Assembly: GCA_016783675.1 (NCBI GenBank)
Contig: JADHWE010000007.1
Location: 1-60,677 of the forward strand
Reading direction: 5' to 3'
DNA from: Kiritimatiellia bacterium
Lineage (GTDB): Bacteria; Verrucomicrobiota; Kiritimatiellia; UBA8416; JABMPJ01
Length of the DNA stretch: 60,677 bases
Each line of letters begins with the position of its first letter. The stretch's first letter is position 1. Shown here in pieces: positions 1 through 8,337 of this stretch. Under the pieces are notes generated by a model. The model had not been told where the DNA came from and ran no database searches. It saw nothing but the letters and a program-made list of their open reading frames with translations. Position numbers and translations under genes: made by a program.

Positions 1-140
1 GAACCGGAAAATGAGCCAAATAGCTGAACCGTGGTTCCGCTTAAAATCGCCGACCGGTCATCCCGCGCGCCAATTATCGAGTCCCGGGGCCCTGCAAACT
101 CCCCCGGCAACCAAAGTTGCCAGACACGCTTATTTTGGGC

Positions 141-1571
141 CTAGTACAGCTTCCGCATATGCGACGGCGGGATCTTGAGAACGAGGCGGTACTTGGCGAT
201 CGTGCGGCGGGCAATCTTGATGCCCTCTTCGTCGAGCTTCTTGAGGATGGCCTGGTCGGAAAGCGGTTTGGCCGGGTCTTCTTCCGTCACCATCGTCGCG
301 ATCATGTCTTTCACGGTCTTGTTGGACACCGAGCTGCCATCGGCGGTCTTGATGCCCGGCGTGAAGAAGTACTTCATCTCGAAGATCCCGCGCGGGGTAC
401 GCATGTACTTTCCGTTGACGGCGCGGCTGACGGTGGTTTCATGGACCTCGACCGCATTCGCGATCTCCGCCATTGTGAGTGGCTTGAGATGGGAAACGCC
501 CTGGTCGAGGAAAGCGACCTGGCGGTTCACAATCTCGGTGGCGATGCGGAAGATGGTCTTCTGGCGCTGATGGATGCTCTTGATCAGGAAGGCACCGGCG
601 CGGATCCGGTCACGTACATACTCCTTCACCTCGTCACTCGAATCGGCGGCTTGCAGCAGACGGCGATAGTGACGGCTGATCCGGATGTGGGGGAGTTGGT
701 CGTCATCCATGATCACGATGTATTTGCCCTCCACCTTCTTCACAACGATCTCGGCGACGACATAGGTGGCTACCTCGTCCGAGTAGATGCGGCCGGGCTT
801 GGGGTCGAGCGTGGCGATGAAGGCCGTGGCTTCCAGGAGTTCCTCCGGTGAGATCTTGAGCTGTTTGGCCAGGTCGGTCAGGCGACGCGCTCCGAGTTTG
901 TCGAGATGTTTGTCGACGAGCGTTTCGACCAGTGTGTCGCGCTTGCCGAGGCGGGCAAGCTGAAGCATCAGGCACTCGCGCAGGTCGCGCGCGCCCACGC
1001 CGGTGGGATGAAAATCCTGGATCAGGTGAAGGATGTCCTCCAGGCGCTGAAGGTCAGCATTCGACGTGGTTTCCAGTTCTTCGAGTGTACCGGTCAGGTA
1101 ACCGTCGTCATCGATGCTTCCGATGATCATCTCGCCCAGGCGGTGGTCTTCGTCTTCGAGCTCGGTGAGCTGAAGTTGCTCGAGCAGGTGCTCCTGGAGA
1201 CTTTGCCGCTGGGGCAGGGAGTCGAGCAGGAACTGGCGGCGTTCGTCGGCGTCAGAGCTATAGGGCTGACTCTCCTGGTTCTGGAAGAAATACTCGCGCC
1301 ACTCTTCGTCAAGGTGGGAGAGGGCTTCGAACTCCTTGTCGAAGTCCATGGCCTCGGCCTTCTCGGTCTCACCGTCGCCGGGCTCGATCTCAATCGGTTC
1401 GTTGTCGATCGGCTGCTCTTCGATCGTGGGATTCTGCTCGATCTCCTGCTGGATCATCGTGCGCAGGTCCATGATGGGGAGCTGGAGCATCTCGAGGGAT
1501 TGGCGCAGCTGGGGCGCCAGCACCATCTGAAGGCGCTGTTGCTGCGATAAGGCAAGTGTTTGGCTTGGCAT
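141..1571 (-). CDS. rpoN: RNA polymerase sigma-54 factor
   Basis: Sigma-54 directs RNA polymerase to -24/-12 promoters that need AAA+ enhancer-binding activators. The 476-aa protein opens with the Gln/Leu-rich activator-interacting region (LSQQQRLQMVLAPQLRQSLE). An acidic linker follows, then a core-binding region, a helix-turn-helix region near VHETTVSRAVNGKYMRTPRG, and the RpoN box ARRTIAKYR close to the C-terminus. The frame stays open upstream to 1979, but the ATG at 1571 has a purine-rich ribosome site (AAGGGAGAGAGGG) and gives the normal family start. It is divergent from the MBL hydrolase gene at 1789. The upstream extension is spurious. Confidence 0.95.
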   Translation of the reverse strand: MPSQTLALSQQQRLQMVLAPQLRQSLEMLQLPIMDLRTMIQQEIEQNPTIEEQPIDNEPIEIEPGDGETEKAEAMDFDKEFEALSHLDEEWREYFFQNQESQPYSSDADERRQFLLDSLPQRQSLQEHLLEQLQLTELEDEDHRLGEMIIGSIDDDGYLTGTLEELETTSNADLQRLEDILHLIQDFHPTGVGARDLRECLMLQLARLGKRDTLVETLVDKHLDKLGARRLTDLAKQLKISPEELLEATAFIATLDPKPGRIYSDEVATYVVAEIVVKKVEGKYIVIMDDDQLPHIRISRHYRRLLQAADSSDEVKEYVRDRIRAGAFLIKSIHQRQKTIFRIATEIVNRQVAFLDQGVSHLKPLTMAEIANAVEVHETTVSRAVNGKYMRTPRGIFEMKYFFTPGIKTADGSSVSNKTVKDMIATMVTEEDPAKPLSDQAILKKLDEEGIKIARRTIAKYRLVLKIPPSHMRKLY

Positions 1572-1788
1572 CCCTCTCTCCCTTAGAGATAATACGAGAC
1601 TACATAGGGCTGGGTTCGCTTCCAAGCAAATTGGTTGGTGATATTGGTGGTGTTGGAGTGGTTGGTGTGACTGGCGGAAGTATTTTGACGAGGGTGAATT
1701 GGGGATCGGTGGCCGCCTGCGGCGGATGGCGGCCGTGATTGAGTAGTTCCGAGGCGCTTCGCTGTCGGAACGATGAGAGATTCTGACT
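1572..1788. other. Divergent intergenic region between rpoN and the MBL hydrolase gene
   Basis: These 217 bases separate two divergent genes and must hold both promoters. The stretch 1631-1680 is rich in TTGGTGGT-type runs, a low-complexity sequence that no gene explains. No confident -35/-10 pair or operator was recognised. Confidence 0.4.
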
Positions 1789-2574
1789 ATGGCTTTACGG
1801 GTGTGTGTTTTAGCTAGTGGGAGCAAGGGGAACTGTACCGTCATGGCGACGGAGTCTACCCGGATTCTCATCGATGCGGGGTTGAGCGGGAAGGAGACGG
1901 ATCGCCGGCTGCAGGAGGCCGGGTGGGAGCTCGACCAGATCGACGCCATCTGCGTGAGCCACGAGCATGACGACCACAAGGCCGCCTTGGGGATTCTGCA
2001 GCGGCGGTTGGGCGTGCCGCTCTATTCGAATGCCGGGACGATCGAGGCACTGGAACGCACTCCGAAACATGCCGGCTTGGATTGGCATGTTTTCTCCAAC
2101 GGCTCGCCATTCCATGTGGGTGATCTTGTTGTGGAGCCTTTCTCTGTGCCGCACGACTCCTACGACCCGGTGGGATTTGTCGTGTCGGCGGAGGGCGTGC
2201 GTGTCGGGATTGTAACGGACATGGGAACACCCACCGAGCTGATCCGGCAGCGCCTGAAAGGGTGCCGCGCCATTGTGCTCGAAGCCAATCATGACGAAGG
2301 GATGCTGCGTGATGCTCCGCGTCCATGGTCGCTCAAGCAGCGCATCGCCGGTCGCCAGGGCCACCTCTCCAACAAGCAGGCGGGCGAGCTGCTGGCCGAG
2401 GTCGCCGGCGAGGTGCTCGACATCGTCTTCCTTGCCCACCTCAGCGCCGACTGCAACCAGCCCGACATTGCCGAGCAAACCGTCCGCGACGCCCTCGACA
2501 GTTCTGGTCACGCCCACGTCCGAATCCGCCACACCTATTCCGACCGCATCAGCGAGGTGGTGGAGTTGGGGTGA
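1789..2574 (+). CDS. MBL-fold metallo-hydrolase, WalJ/YycJ-like
   Basis: A 261-aa metallo-beta-lactamase-fold hydrolase. The N-terminus VCVLASGSKGNCT and the metal motif SHEHDDH (HxHxDH, around residues 58-64) match the WalJ/YycJ family, whose Firmicutes members are linked to cell-wall and DNA-repair phenotypes. Later metal ligands are plausible at VTDMG and in the C-terminal LAHLSADCN segment. The length is normal for the family. The exact substrate cannot be read from sequence. It is divergent from rpoN and convergent with lpxB, whose stop lies 3 bases downstream. Confidence 0.85.
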   Translation: MALRVCVLASGSKGNCTVMATESTRILIDAGLSGKETDRRLQEAGWELDQIDAICVSHEHDDHKAALGILQRRLGVPLYSNAGTIEALERTPKHAGLDWHVFSNGSPFHVGDLVVEPFSVPHDSYDPVGFVVSAEGVRVGIVTDMGTPTELIRQRLKGCRAIVLEANHDEGMLRDAPRPWSLKQRIAGRQGHLSNKQAGELLAEVAGEVLDIVFLAHLSADCNQPDIAEQTVRDALDSSGHAHVRIRHTYSDRISEVVELG

Positions 2575-2577
2575 GTG

Positions 2578-3720
2578 CTACGGAGCGATCGTATCGAGCA
2601 CCGACTGGGCGGCGCGGGTGGCGGCGCCGGGTGGGCCGAGGCGTTCGTTGACGGCGTCGAGCTCGGCCAGGGCGGCGGTGTGGGCGGTGTCGTCGCTGAT
2701 GAGTGGCTCGATGGCGTCGGCCAGGTTCTCGGGGGTGCCGCCGTACTGGATCCGCTCCGGGGCGATCTCACGGCCGGCGACGATATTGACCAGGCCGAGG
2801 TAATCCACCTTCACCATCGCGCGGTACAGTAGGTAGGTCATAAAAGAAGCCTGGTAGGTGATGACCATGGGGCAGCGCATGAGCGAGGCCTCAAGCGTGG
2901 CGGTGCCGGAAGCAATGAGCGCCGCGCGCGCCTCTCCCATTACCGGTCGTGTCTGGCCGATGGCGGTTGCGCAACGCGTGGGGCCGGGGGGCAGCGAGGC
3001 CTGGACCTTCTCCACCAACGCCGACGCGGCTTCGTCGTGTACCGGGATGATGAATGACGCGGTCGGATGGCGCTCCTCGATCAGTTTGGCCGCGGCCCAC
3101 ATCAAGGGGAGTATACGCTCGATCTCGTGGTGGCGGCTGCCGGGCAACAGGGCGATGCGCGGTTCGCCTTGCCAGGGGAGGGGGGTATGGGGCTGCTCTC
3201 TCGCTTCGGTGATTTCGTCGACGAGGGGATTGCCGACGAAGTCGACCTGCAAGCCGGTCTCCTTGAAGTAGTCGGGCTCAAAGGGGAAGAAGACAATCAG
3301 TCGATCGAGCATGGCGGCCATTTTCGGGATGCGCGCCTGGTGCCAGGCCCAGACCTGCGGGCAGACATAGTAGATGGTCTTGAATCCCATGAGATGGGCG
3401 CGTTTCGCAAAGCGCAGGTTGAAGCCGGGATAGTCGACCAGTATCACGGCATCAGGCCGCCGGCTTCGGAGAAGGGCAAGCATATCGTAGAAGATGGAAC
3501 GCAGGTGACGATACTTGCTGACGACTTCGGCGAAGCCCGTCACGGCCATGTCGGCAATATCGACAACTGTATCCACACCCGCCGCGCGCATCTGCTCGCC
3601 ACCCGCCCCGAAGAAGGTGATGTCGGGCTTCTGCTCACGGATGGCGCGAACGAGGCGCGCGGCATGCATATCGCCGGACACCTCGCCGGCTATGATCATC
3701 AAGCTGGGCTTTCGTGGCAT
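2578..3720 (-). CDS. lpxB: Lipid-A-disaccharide synthase
   Basis: LpxB joins UDP-2,3-diacylglucosamine and lipid X to form the lipid A disaccharide at the inner membrane (GT19 family). The 380-aa protein has the family N-terminus MIIAGEVSGDMHAARL. It also has VDYPGFNLRFAK, YYVCPQVWAW, FPFEPDYF and LLPGSRHHEIERILP, all typical of LpxB. The frame extends to 3744, but the ATG at 3720 follows GGAGCTAAC and gives the usual start. lpxI and an oxidoreductase lie upstream on the same strand, so this is probably a lipid A gene cluster split by repeats. Confidence 0.95.
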   Translation of the reverse strand: MPRKPSLMIIAGEVSGDMHAARLVRAIREQKPDITFFGAGGEQMRAAGVDTVVDIADMAVTGFAEVVSKYRHLRSIFYDMLALLRSRRPDAVILVDYPGFNLRFAKRAHLMGFKTIYYVCPQVWAWHQARIPKMAAMLDRLIVFFPFEPDYFKETGLQVDFVGNPLVDEITEAREQPHTPLPWQGEPRIALLPGSRHHEIERILPLMWAAAKLIEERHPTASFIIPVHDEAASALVEKVQASLPPGPTRCATAIGQTRPVMGEARAALIASGTATLEASLMRCPMVITYQASFMTYLLYRAMVKVDYLGLVNIVAGREIAPERIQYGGTPENLADAIEPLISDDTAHTAALAELDAVNERLGPPGAATRAAQSVLDTIAP

Positions 3721-3739
3721 GTTAGCTCCGCATGTGACC

Positions 3740-3832
3740 CCCATGACCTTGTGTCATGGGTGAACAAGATCTTTCGAAAACACGTCTGTTTTCGAGAAGA
3801 GATCTTCTGTTCCAACGACGCGAGGTCGTTGG
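3740..3832. repeat. Twin-hairpin palindromic element between lpxB and the oxidoreductase gene
   Basis: Two perfect 8-bp stems with 5-nt loops flank a longer stem. The first is CCCATGAC-cttgt-GTCATGGG at 3740-3760. The second is CCAACGAC-gcgag-GTCGTTGG at 3812-3832. Between them is an interrupted inverted repeat (GAACA, AGATCTT, TCGAAAACA and their complements, about 3762-3811). The layout, stem ending in GAC, 5-nt loop, GTC, recurs at 26800-26859 and 19872-19892 with different stem bases, which suggests a dispersed structural family. Confidence 0.7.
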
Positions 3833-3864
3833 GGACAGTCGTGTCTTCTTGCCATTGGTTCTCA

Positions 3865-4812
3865 CTATGAGGGATTCGTTTCGATGACGTGGCAGATGTC
3901 GGCGGCGAGTTGGAGGGCTTTGGATCCCTGTTCACCGGTCACGACGGGTTCACCGCGAGTGCGCACGCATTCGACAAACGCTTTCAGTTCATGCTCAAGC
4001 TGGTCGCCCTTTTCAGAGGGAATGTCCACCACGTGCATGCCGTCGGGGCCTTTGCGGTGCAGCGTGCCCGCCTGCTTGCCGTAGTCGAGCGCGGCATAGG
4101 TGTCGTCCTGGAATACCGTGATAGTGCGCATCTGCTCGGCACTGATCCGGCTGGCGGTCACGTTGGCGATGCACCCGTTCTGGAAGCGCAAGCGGACGTC
4201 GGCGATATCTTCACTGGGGCTCATGACGGCCACGCCAAACGCGCGGATGTCGACGACCGGCGAGCGGACGAGATGAAGAATGATCTCGAGGTCGTGGATC
4301 ATCATGTCGAGAACCACGCTCACTTCGGTGCCGCGGGGTGGGGCGCCTTCACGGAAGGGCGGGTAGGCGCACATGCGGATGGCCTCGATGAAGGTAGGGC
4401 TCCGCATGTTGTCCTCAAGGAACTGCATGACGGGGTTGAAGCGCTCAATGTGGCCCACCTGCAGGATCAGTCCCTTCTCGCGTGCCAGCGCAACCATCTC
4501 CTCGGCCTCTGCGGTTGTCGTTGCGATGGGTTTCTCCATCAGCATGTGCAGGTCATGGTTGGCCAGCTTGGCGAAGGTCTCGTGGTGGAGGTGGGTCGGA
4601 ACGACGATGCTGGCGGCATCGGCGGCATCGGCCAACTCTTCCATGCTGGTGAAGGGCTGCGTCTCGTTCTTCTCCGCGATCTCGGCTGCGCGATCGGGGT
4701 CGACGTCGAACACACCTACCAGCTCAGCGTCTTCCATCGCGGCATACTTCGCGGCATGCCACTGCCCCAGGCTCCCGACACCGAATACTCCCACCTTCAG
4801 TCTGTCAGACAT
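3865..4812 (-). CDS. Gfo/Idh/MocA-family NAD(P)-dependent oxidoreductase
   Basis: A 315-aa oxidoreductase with an N-terminal Rossmann motif (VGVFGVGSLGQWHAAKY) and the family signature MLMEKPIATT around residue 95 (EKP lysine). The C-terminal alpha/beta domain includes GHIERFNP and DMMIHDLEIILHL, the latter supplying the usual catalytic His. It lies between lpxI and lpxB. In some bacteria a member of this family (GnnA) oxidises UDP-GlcNAc at C3 for amide-linked lipid A, but no GnnB aminotransferase is seen here, so that role is only a guess. An AGGAAC ribosome site precedes the ATG. Confidence 0.85.
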   Translation of the reverse strand: MSDRLKVGVFGVGSLGQWHAAKYAAMEDAELVGVFDVDPDRAAEIAEKNETQPFTSMEELADAADAASIVVPTHLHHETFAKLANHDLHMLMEKPIATTTAEAEEMVALAREKGLILQVGHIERFNPVMQFLEDNMRSPTFIEAIRMCAYPPFREGAPPRGTEVSVVLDMMIHDLEIILHLVRSPVVDIRAFGVAVMSPSEDIADVRLRFQNGCIANVTASRISAEQMRTITVFQDDTYAALDYGKQAGTLHRKGPDGMHVVDIPSEKGDQLEHELKAFVECVRTRGEPVVTGEQGSKALQLAADICHVIETNPS

Positions 4813-4842
4813 GATTGTTCCTGTACGTAGCTACTTTCTTCT

Positions 4843-5033
4843 CAATATCCAACATCCAACAAGGAACTCCCAACCGACCAACGGGAGCCAGGTGGTTCGT
4901 ATTCGAACCACAGCGAAGCGCCAATGTCCAAGTGAGCGAGGAAGTGAGAATGGTTGGTATTTCAACGCGCTATTCGCTTTCCCTCGCGCTCTTTCCTTGG
5001 GCGGTTGGATATTCGTTGTTGGATATTGGATGT
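4843..5033. repeat. Inverted-repeat element overlapping the 3' end of lpxI
   Basis: The arm at 4843-4862 (CAATATCCAACATCCAACAA) is nearly the reverse complement of 5016-5033, with two differences over about 19 bp. Inside is a perfect 8-bp hairpin GTGGTTCG-tatt-CGAACCAC at 4892-4911. The right arm lies within the lpxI reading frame. The element fills the spacer between the oxidoreductase gene and lpxI. Confidence 0.65.
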
Positions 5034-5857
5034 TCTTCTATTTCAATTCCAATGATACTCAGCCCCACCTGGTTCGCCTCGTCGATCAGGCGCTCCTTCT
5101 CCAGGAATATCGCTCTGCCGCCTCGGAAAGCGAGGCAGCTCGCGCCGGCCTTCTTCAACGTTTTGATCGTGCGCGGACCGATCACAGGGATGTCGAACCG
5201 CATATCCTGGCCCTGCTTGGCAATCTTGACGACAACGGACCCGGGCCCACCAAGTTTTCCGGCCCGGCGGATGGTCTTGTCGGTACCCTCCAGTGCTTCG
5301 ACGGCCAGGATGACGCCTTCCTTCACGACCAGGGTCTGCCCAATCTCGAGCCCGGTCGTAGTGGTGGCAATCTGAATGCCCAAGTCGATGTCGGCCTGTT
5401 CGCGTTCGTCGGGTGCGCGTGTCGTGAGGAGCCCTGCCTCCGGCATGTGGTCATCCATAAAGGTAGATGCCGGCAGGACCTCGATTCCGAGCTTGTTGAT
5501 CTCGTCGACGAGCATGCCGAAAACCGTGTGCGGGTTCTTGACCTTGAGCGCCATGAAAGTCTTGCGGGCCCAGGCATCGGGCCGAAAGCGGAATATCTGG
5601 GTTGGCCGGAGCTGTCCGGCCATGATGGCATGTTTCGTCCCGGCCTCACGCAGGGCATCCAGCATCTTTCCCATCTGCCCGAGGTTGATCCAGTCGACCG
5701 CATCGGCCAAGCCCGCCAGGCTGCGGTGGGTCTCGCCCTTGAACGCGACAAGATGGATGTGCGACACGCCATGCCGGCGTGCGGCCTCGGCCAACAGGCG
5801 CGGGTAGTCGCCGCTCCCCGCAATCAGTGAGAGTCGTTCTGGTGCTGCCTCATGCAT
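4970..5857 (-). CDS. lpxI: UDP-2,3-diacylglucosamine pyrophosphatase LpxI (DUF1009)
   Basis: LpxI hydrolyses UDP-2,3-diacylglucosamine to lipid X, the substrate of LpxB, replacing LpxH. The protein shows the family pattern: LIAGSGDYPRLLAEAARRHG at the start, then GQMGKMLDALREAG, TFMDDHMPEAGLLT, and a C-terminal domain with VIGPRTIKTLKKAGASCLAF. The frame opens at 5911, but the ATG at 5857 gives the normal N-terminus (295 aa). The last 20 or so residues (from HPISNNEYP) are encoded by one arm of an inverted repeat, so the tail looks like a late addition. Confidence 0.92.
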   Translation of the reverse strand: MHEAAPERLSLIAGSGDYPRLLAEAARRHGVSHIHLVAFKGETHRSLAGLADAVDWINLGQMGKMLDALREAGTKHAIMAGQLRPTQIFRFRPDAWARKTFMALKVKNPHTVFGMLVDEINKLGIEVLPASTFMDDHMPEAGLLTTRAPDEREQADIDLGIQIATTTTGLEIGQTLVVKEGVILAVEALEGTDKTIRRAGKLGGPGSVVVKIAKQGQDMRFDIPVIGPRTIKTLKKAGASCLAFRGGRAIFLEKERLIDEANQVGLSIIGIEIEEHPISNNEYPTAQGKSARESE

Positions 5858-6258
5858 GCCCGGGACTATAGGCCAATCCCTGTACATGATCAATACAAGG
5901 GAAGTAACCACGGATGGACACAGATGCCAGGCCTTCGCAGAGTAATGGCAGAATCATTTACAGCAGAATCATTTCTGACTGGGGCAGGCAAGGATGCCGA
6001 TCGATGCAGAGGTCGAGGATCGGTCAGGGCGGGGTAGAGGCCACTCTTGAGAATCGCCTCTCTATCATCCATACCAGAGGCGCTACTCTCCTCCCGGTCA
6101 GAAATGATTCTGCTGTGAATGATTCTGCCGTTCTCCCCGCGGAGGCCGAGCAGCGGACGACAAGCCCCGTGGTTATTCTTTGCCCTTGGCTTTTGGGAGG
6201 GGGTTGGCATTATGGCGGAGTGCCTCGTGTGGAGTCGGGTTTTGGGGCGGAAGGATGG
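5858..6258. other. Gene-free spacer with MITE-like element
   Basis: About 400 bases between divergent lpxI and argF contain no gene that I can support. Most of the space is taken by the inverted-repeat element at 5947-6129. The flanks carry CCACGGATGGACACAGATG-type sequence. The argF ribosome site (GGAAGG) is at the right end. Confidence 0.5.
5947..6129. repeat. 183-bp element with 33-bp terminal inverted repeats
   Basis: The arms 5947-5979 (starts GGCAGAATCATTTACAGCAG) and 6097-6129 (ends GATTCTGCC) are inverted copies differing at one base. Between them are further stems, CCGATC...GATCGG and GAG-GCCTC...GAGGC-CTC. There is no coding capacity, so this is MITE-like or a large palindromic repeat. 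Each arm contains the 10-mer CAGAATCATT twice. No target duplication was identified. Confidence 0.75.
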
Positions 6259-7257
6259 ATGATGAGTAATGGTGTGAATTTGAAGGGGCGGTCGCTGTTG
6301 ACGCTGTCGGACCTGTCGGATGGCGAGGTGGCGTGGCTCCTGGACCTGGCGCTGAAACTGAAGCAGGACAAACACGCAGGGGCATGCGGTCAGCGCTTGG
6401 CGGGGCGGCATATCGCACTGGTGTTTGAGAAGATGTCGACCCGGACGCGCTGTGCGGCCGCAGTGGCCGCAGCGGATGAGGGCGGTCAGACCGAATACCT
6501 CGCCGCCACGGAGATTCATCTCGGCAAAAAGGAGTCAGTGTCCGACACCGCGCGTGTGCTGGGGCGGATGTTCGATGGCATTCTGTTCCGGGGATACCGG
6601 CAGGAGACGGTGGAGCTGCTGGCAGAGTTCAGCGGTGTACCCGTGTGGAATGGCCTGACCGATCTCTCGCATCCCACCCAGGCACTCGCCGACCTGATGA
6701 CGATCAAGGAGCGGTTTGGTGAGCTGGCAGGGCGCAAGGTGGTCTACGCCGGCGATGGCCGCAACAACGTGGCGACGTCGCTGATGCTCGGGTGCGCCGT
6801 GAGCGGTATGCATTTTGTCAACTGCACGCCGGACTCCCTGGTTCCGAACGACGGCTTGATTGAGCACGCCAACCAGTTGGCCATCGAGCGTGGCGGCACC
6901 GTGCGTGTTTGCGCCGATCCGGCCGAAGCGGTTAAGGGCGCCCACGTGGTCTACACCGATGTCTGGACCTCGATGGGTGAGGAAGATCAGTTCCAGGCAC
7001 GGGTGGACTTGTTGCATCCCTACCAGGTCAACATGGAGCTGATGCAGGCAACGGGCAACCTGGAATCGGATGAGGTGATATTCCTGCACTGTCTTCCCGC
7101 TTTCCACGATCACCGTACCGAGGTCACGCAGAAGATCGGAGCCCTCGAAGTGACCGATGATGTTTTTGAAGCGCCATTCTCGAAGGTGTTTAACCAGGCG
7201 GAGAATCGCCTGCACACGATCAAGGCGCTGTTCGTCTCATCACTCGGCAGGGAGTAG
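6259..7257 (+). CDS. argF: Ornithine carbamoyltransferase
   Basis: This enzyme transfers carbamoyl from carbamoyl phosphate to ornithine, giving citrulline for arginine synthesis. The carbamoyl-phosphate loop is FEKMSTRTRC, with HPTQALADL for the second phosphate-site motif and HCLPAFHD for the ornithine/cysteine site that separates OTCases from ATCases. From the ATG at 6259 the protein is 332 aa, the normal length. The frame is open back to 5914 but that portion lies in repeat sequence. pyrB follows after 9 bases. Confidence 0.95.
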   Translation: MMSNGVNLKGRSLLTLSDLSDGEVAWLLDLALKLKQDKHAGACGQRLAGRHIALVFEKMSTRTRCAAAVAAADEGGQTEYLAATEIHLGKKESVSDTARVLGRMFDGILFRGYRQETVELLAEFSGVPVWNGLTDLSHPTQALADLMTIKERFGELAGRKVVYAGDGRNNVATSLMLGCAVSGMHFVNCTPDSLVPNDGLIEHANQLAIERGGTVRVCADPAEAVKGAHVVYTDVWTSMGEEDQFQARVDLLHPYQVNMELMQATGNLESDEVIFLHCLPAFHDHRTEVTQKIGALEVTDDVFEAPFSKVFNQAENRLHTIKALFVSSLGRE

Positions 7258-7266
7258 GAGGTTGTC

Positions 7267-8337
7267 ATGGCGTTGACGGATATATCATGGGAGGAGTTTC
7301 ATCAGCTCGACCCGGTGGCGAAGAGTCGGCACCTGAACCAAGACGACGGGCGACCGTTTCACACGCTAATGACGCAGCAGTTCGATCGCAAGGCCCTTGA
7401 TACGCTGGGCGACTTAGCGACGCGCATCCGCTTCCTGGCCAAGACGAAGGAGGGGATGACGTTCCTTTCCGGGTTGCTCCCGCATCGGCGCGCCATGCTC
7501 TATTTCACCCAGCCCAGCACAAGGACGTTCCTCTCGTTTTGCACGGCATGTGAGATTCTGGGGATGCGTATGGGTACCGTGCGCGACACGGCAACGTCCA
7601 GCGAGCGCAAGGGCGAGACCCAGGACGATTCGGTCCGGACGTTCAGTTCCTATTTCGACTGCGTGATCATGCGCACGCAGGTGGGCGGGCTGGCAGAGCG
7701 CATGGCCTGGGTCTTGTCGAACTCCGAGCGCCCGGTTCCCATCATCAATGCCGGGTCAGGCAAAGACCAGCACCCGACGCAGGCGCTGCTTGATGTTTAC
7801 ACGCTCCAGCGCAGTTTCGAGGCGCGTGGCGGCATCGATGGCAAGACCGTCGTGTTTGTGGGTGACCTGTTGCGCGGGCGAACTGTGCGGTCGCTCTCGG
7901 CCTTGCTGACCAACTACGAAGGTGTCCGCCAGGTATTCATTGCCCCGCCGGAGCTGCAGGTGGCCGACGATGTACTGGCCATCCTGGATGCGCGCGGTGT
8001 TTCATACGAGCTGGGCGACGACCTCGAGGTAGTGGTCCCCGGCGCCGATGCGATCTACATGACGCGTGTGCAGGATGAATGGGATGCCGAAAAGGGCGAA
8101 AGCGCCAAGATCGACATTGAGCGCTACTGGTTCCAGGAGGCCTACCTGGAGCACCTCAAGCCGGATGCTGTGATCATGCATCCGCTCCCGCGCCGGCACG
8201 AGATCCCGCATTCCATCGACAACGATCCACGCGCGATGTACTGGCGCCAGATGCGTAACGGCATGTGGATTCGGGCCGCACTGATCGCCAGGATCTTCGG
8301 GTGTGATGGAGAGATTGATGCGTATAGTGAGGCGTGA
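7267..8337 (+). CDS. pyrB: Aspartate carbamoyltransferase catalytic subunit
   Basis: This enzyme catalyses the committed step of pyrimidine synthesis, carbamoyl phosphate plus aspartate to carbamoyl-aspartate. The 356-aa protein carries FTQPSTRTFLSF (carbamoyl-phosphate loop), HPTQALLDVY and HPLPRRHEI (aspartate-site motif, distinguishing it from OTCase). It is longer than the roughly 310 aa of the E. coli catalytic chain because of an N-terminal extension of about 40 residues and an insert near the C-terminus. It is probably co-transcribed with argF. No pyrI regulatory chain or pyrC is adjacent. Confidence 0.9.
   Translation: MALTDISWEEFHQLDPVAKSRHLNQDDGRPFHTLMTQQFDRKALDTLGDLATRIRFLAKTKEGMTFLSGLLPHRRAMLYFTQPSTRTFLSFCTACEILGMRMGTVRDTATSSERKGETQDDSVRTFSSYFDCVIMRTQVGGLAERMAWVLSNSERPVPIINAGSGKDQHPTQALLDVYTLQRSFEARGGIDGKTVVFVGDLLRGRTVRSLSALLTNYEGVRQVFIAPPELQVADDVLAILDARGVSYELGDDLEVVVPGADAIYMTRVQDEWDAEKGESAKIDIERYWFQEAYLEHLKPDAVIMHPLPRRHEIPHSIDNDPRAMYWRQMRNGMWIRAALIARIFGCDGEIDAYSEA

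Noticed and set aside
1-140. A gene or regulatory element in the first 140 bases
   Set aside because: No supported coding frame; the sequence is the 3' flank of rpoN with no clear terminator stem.
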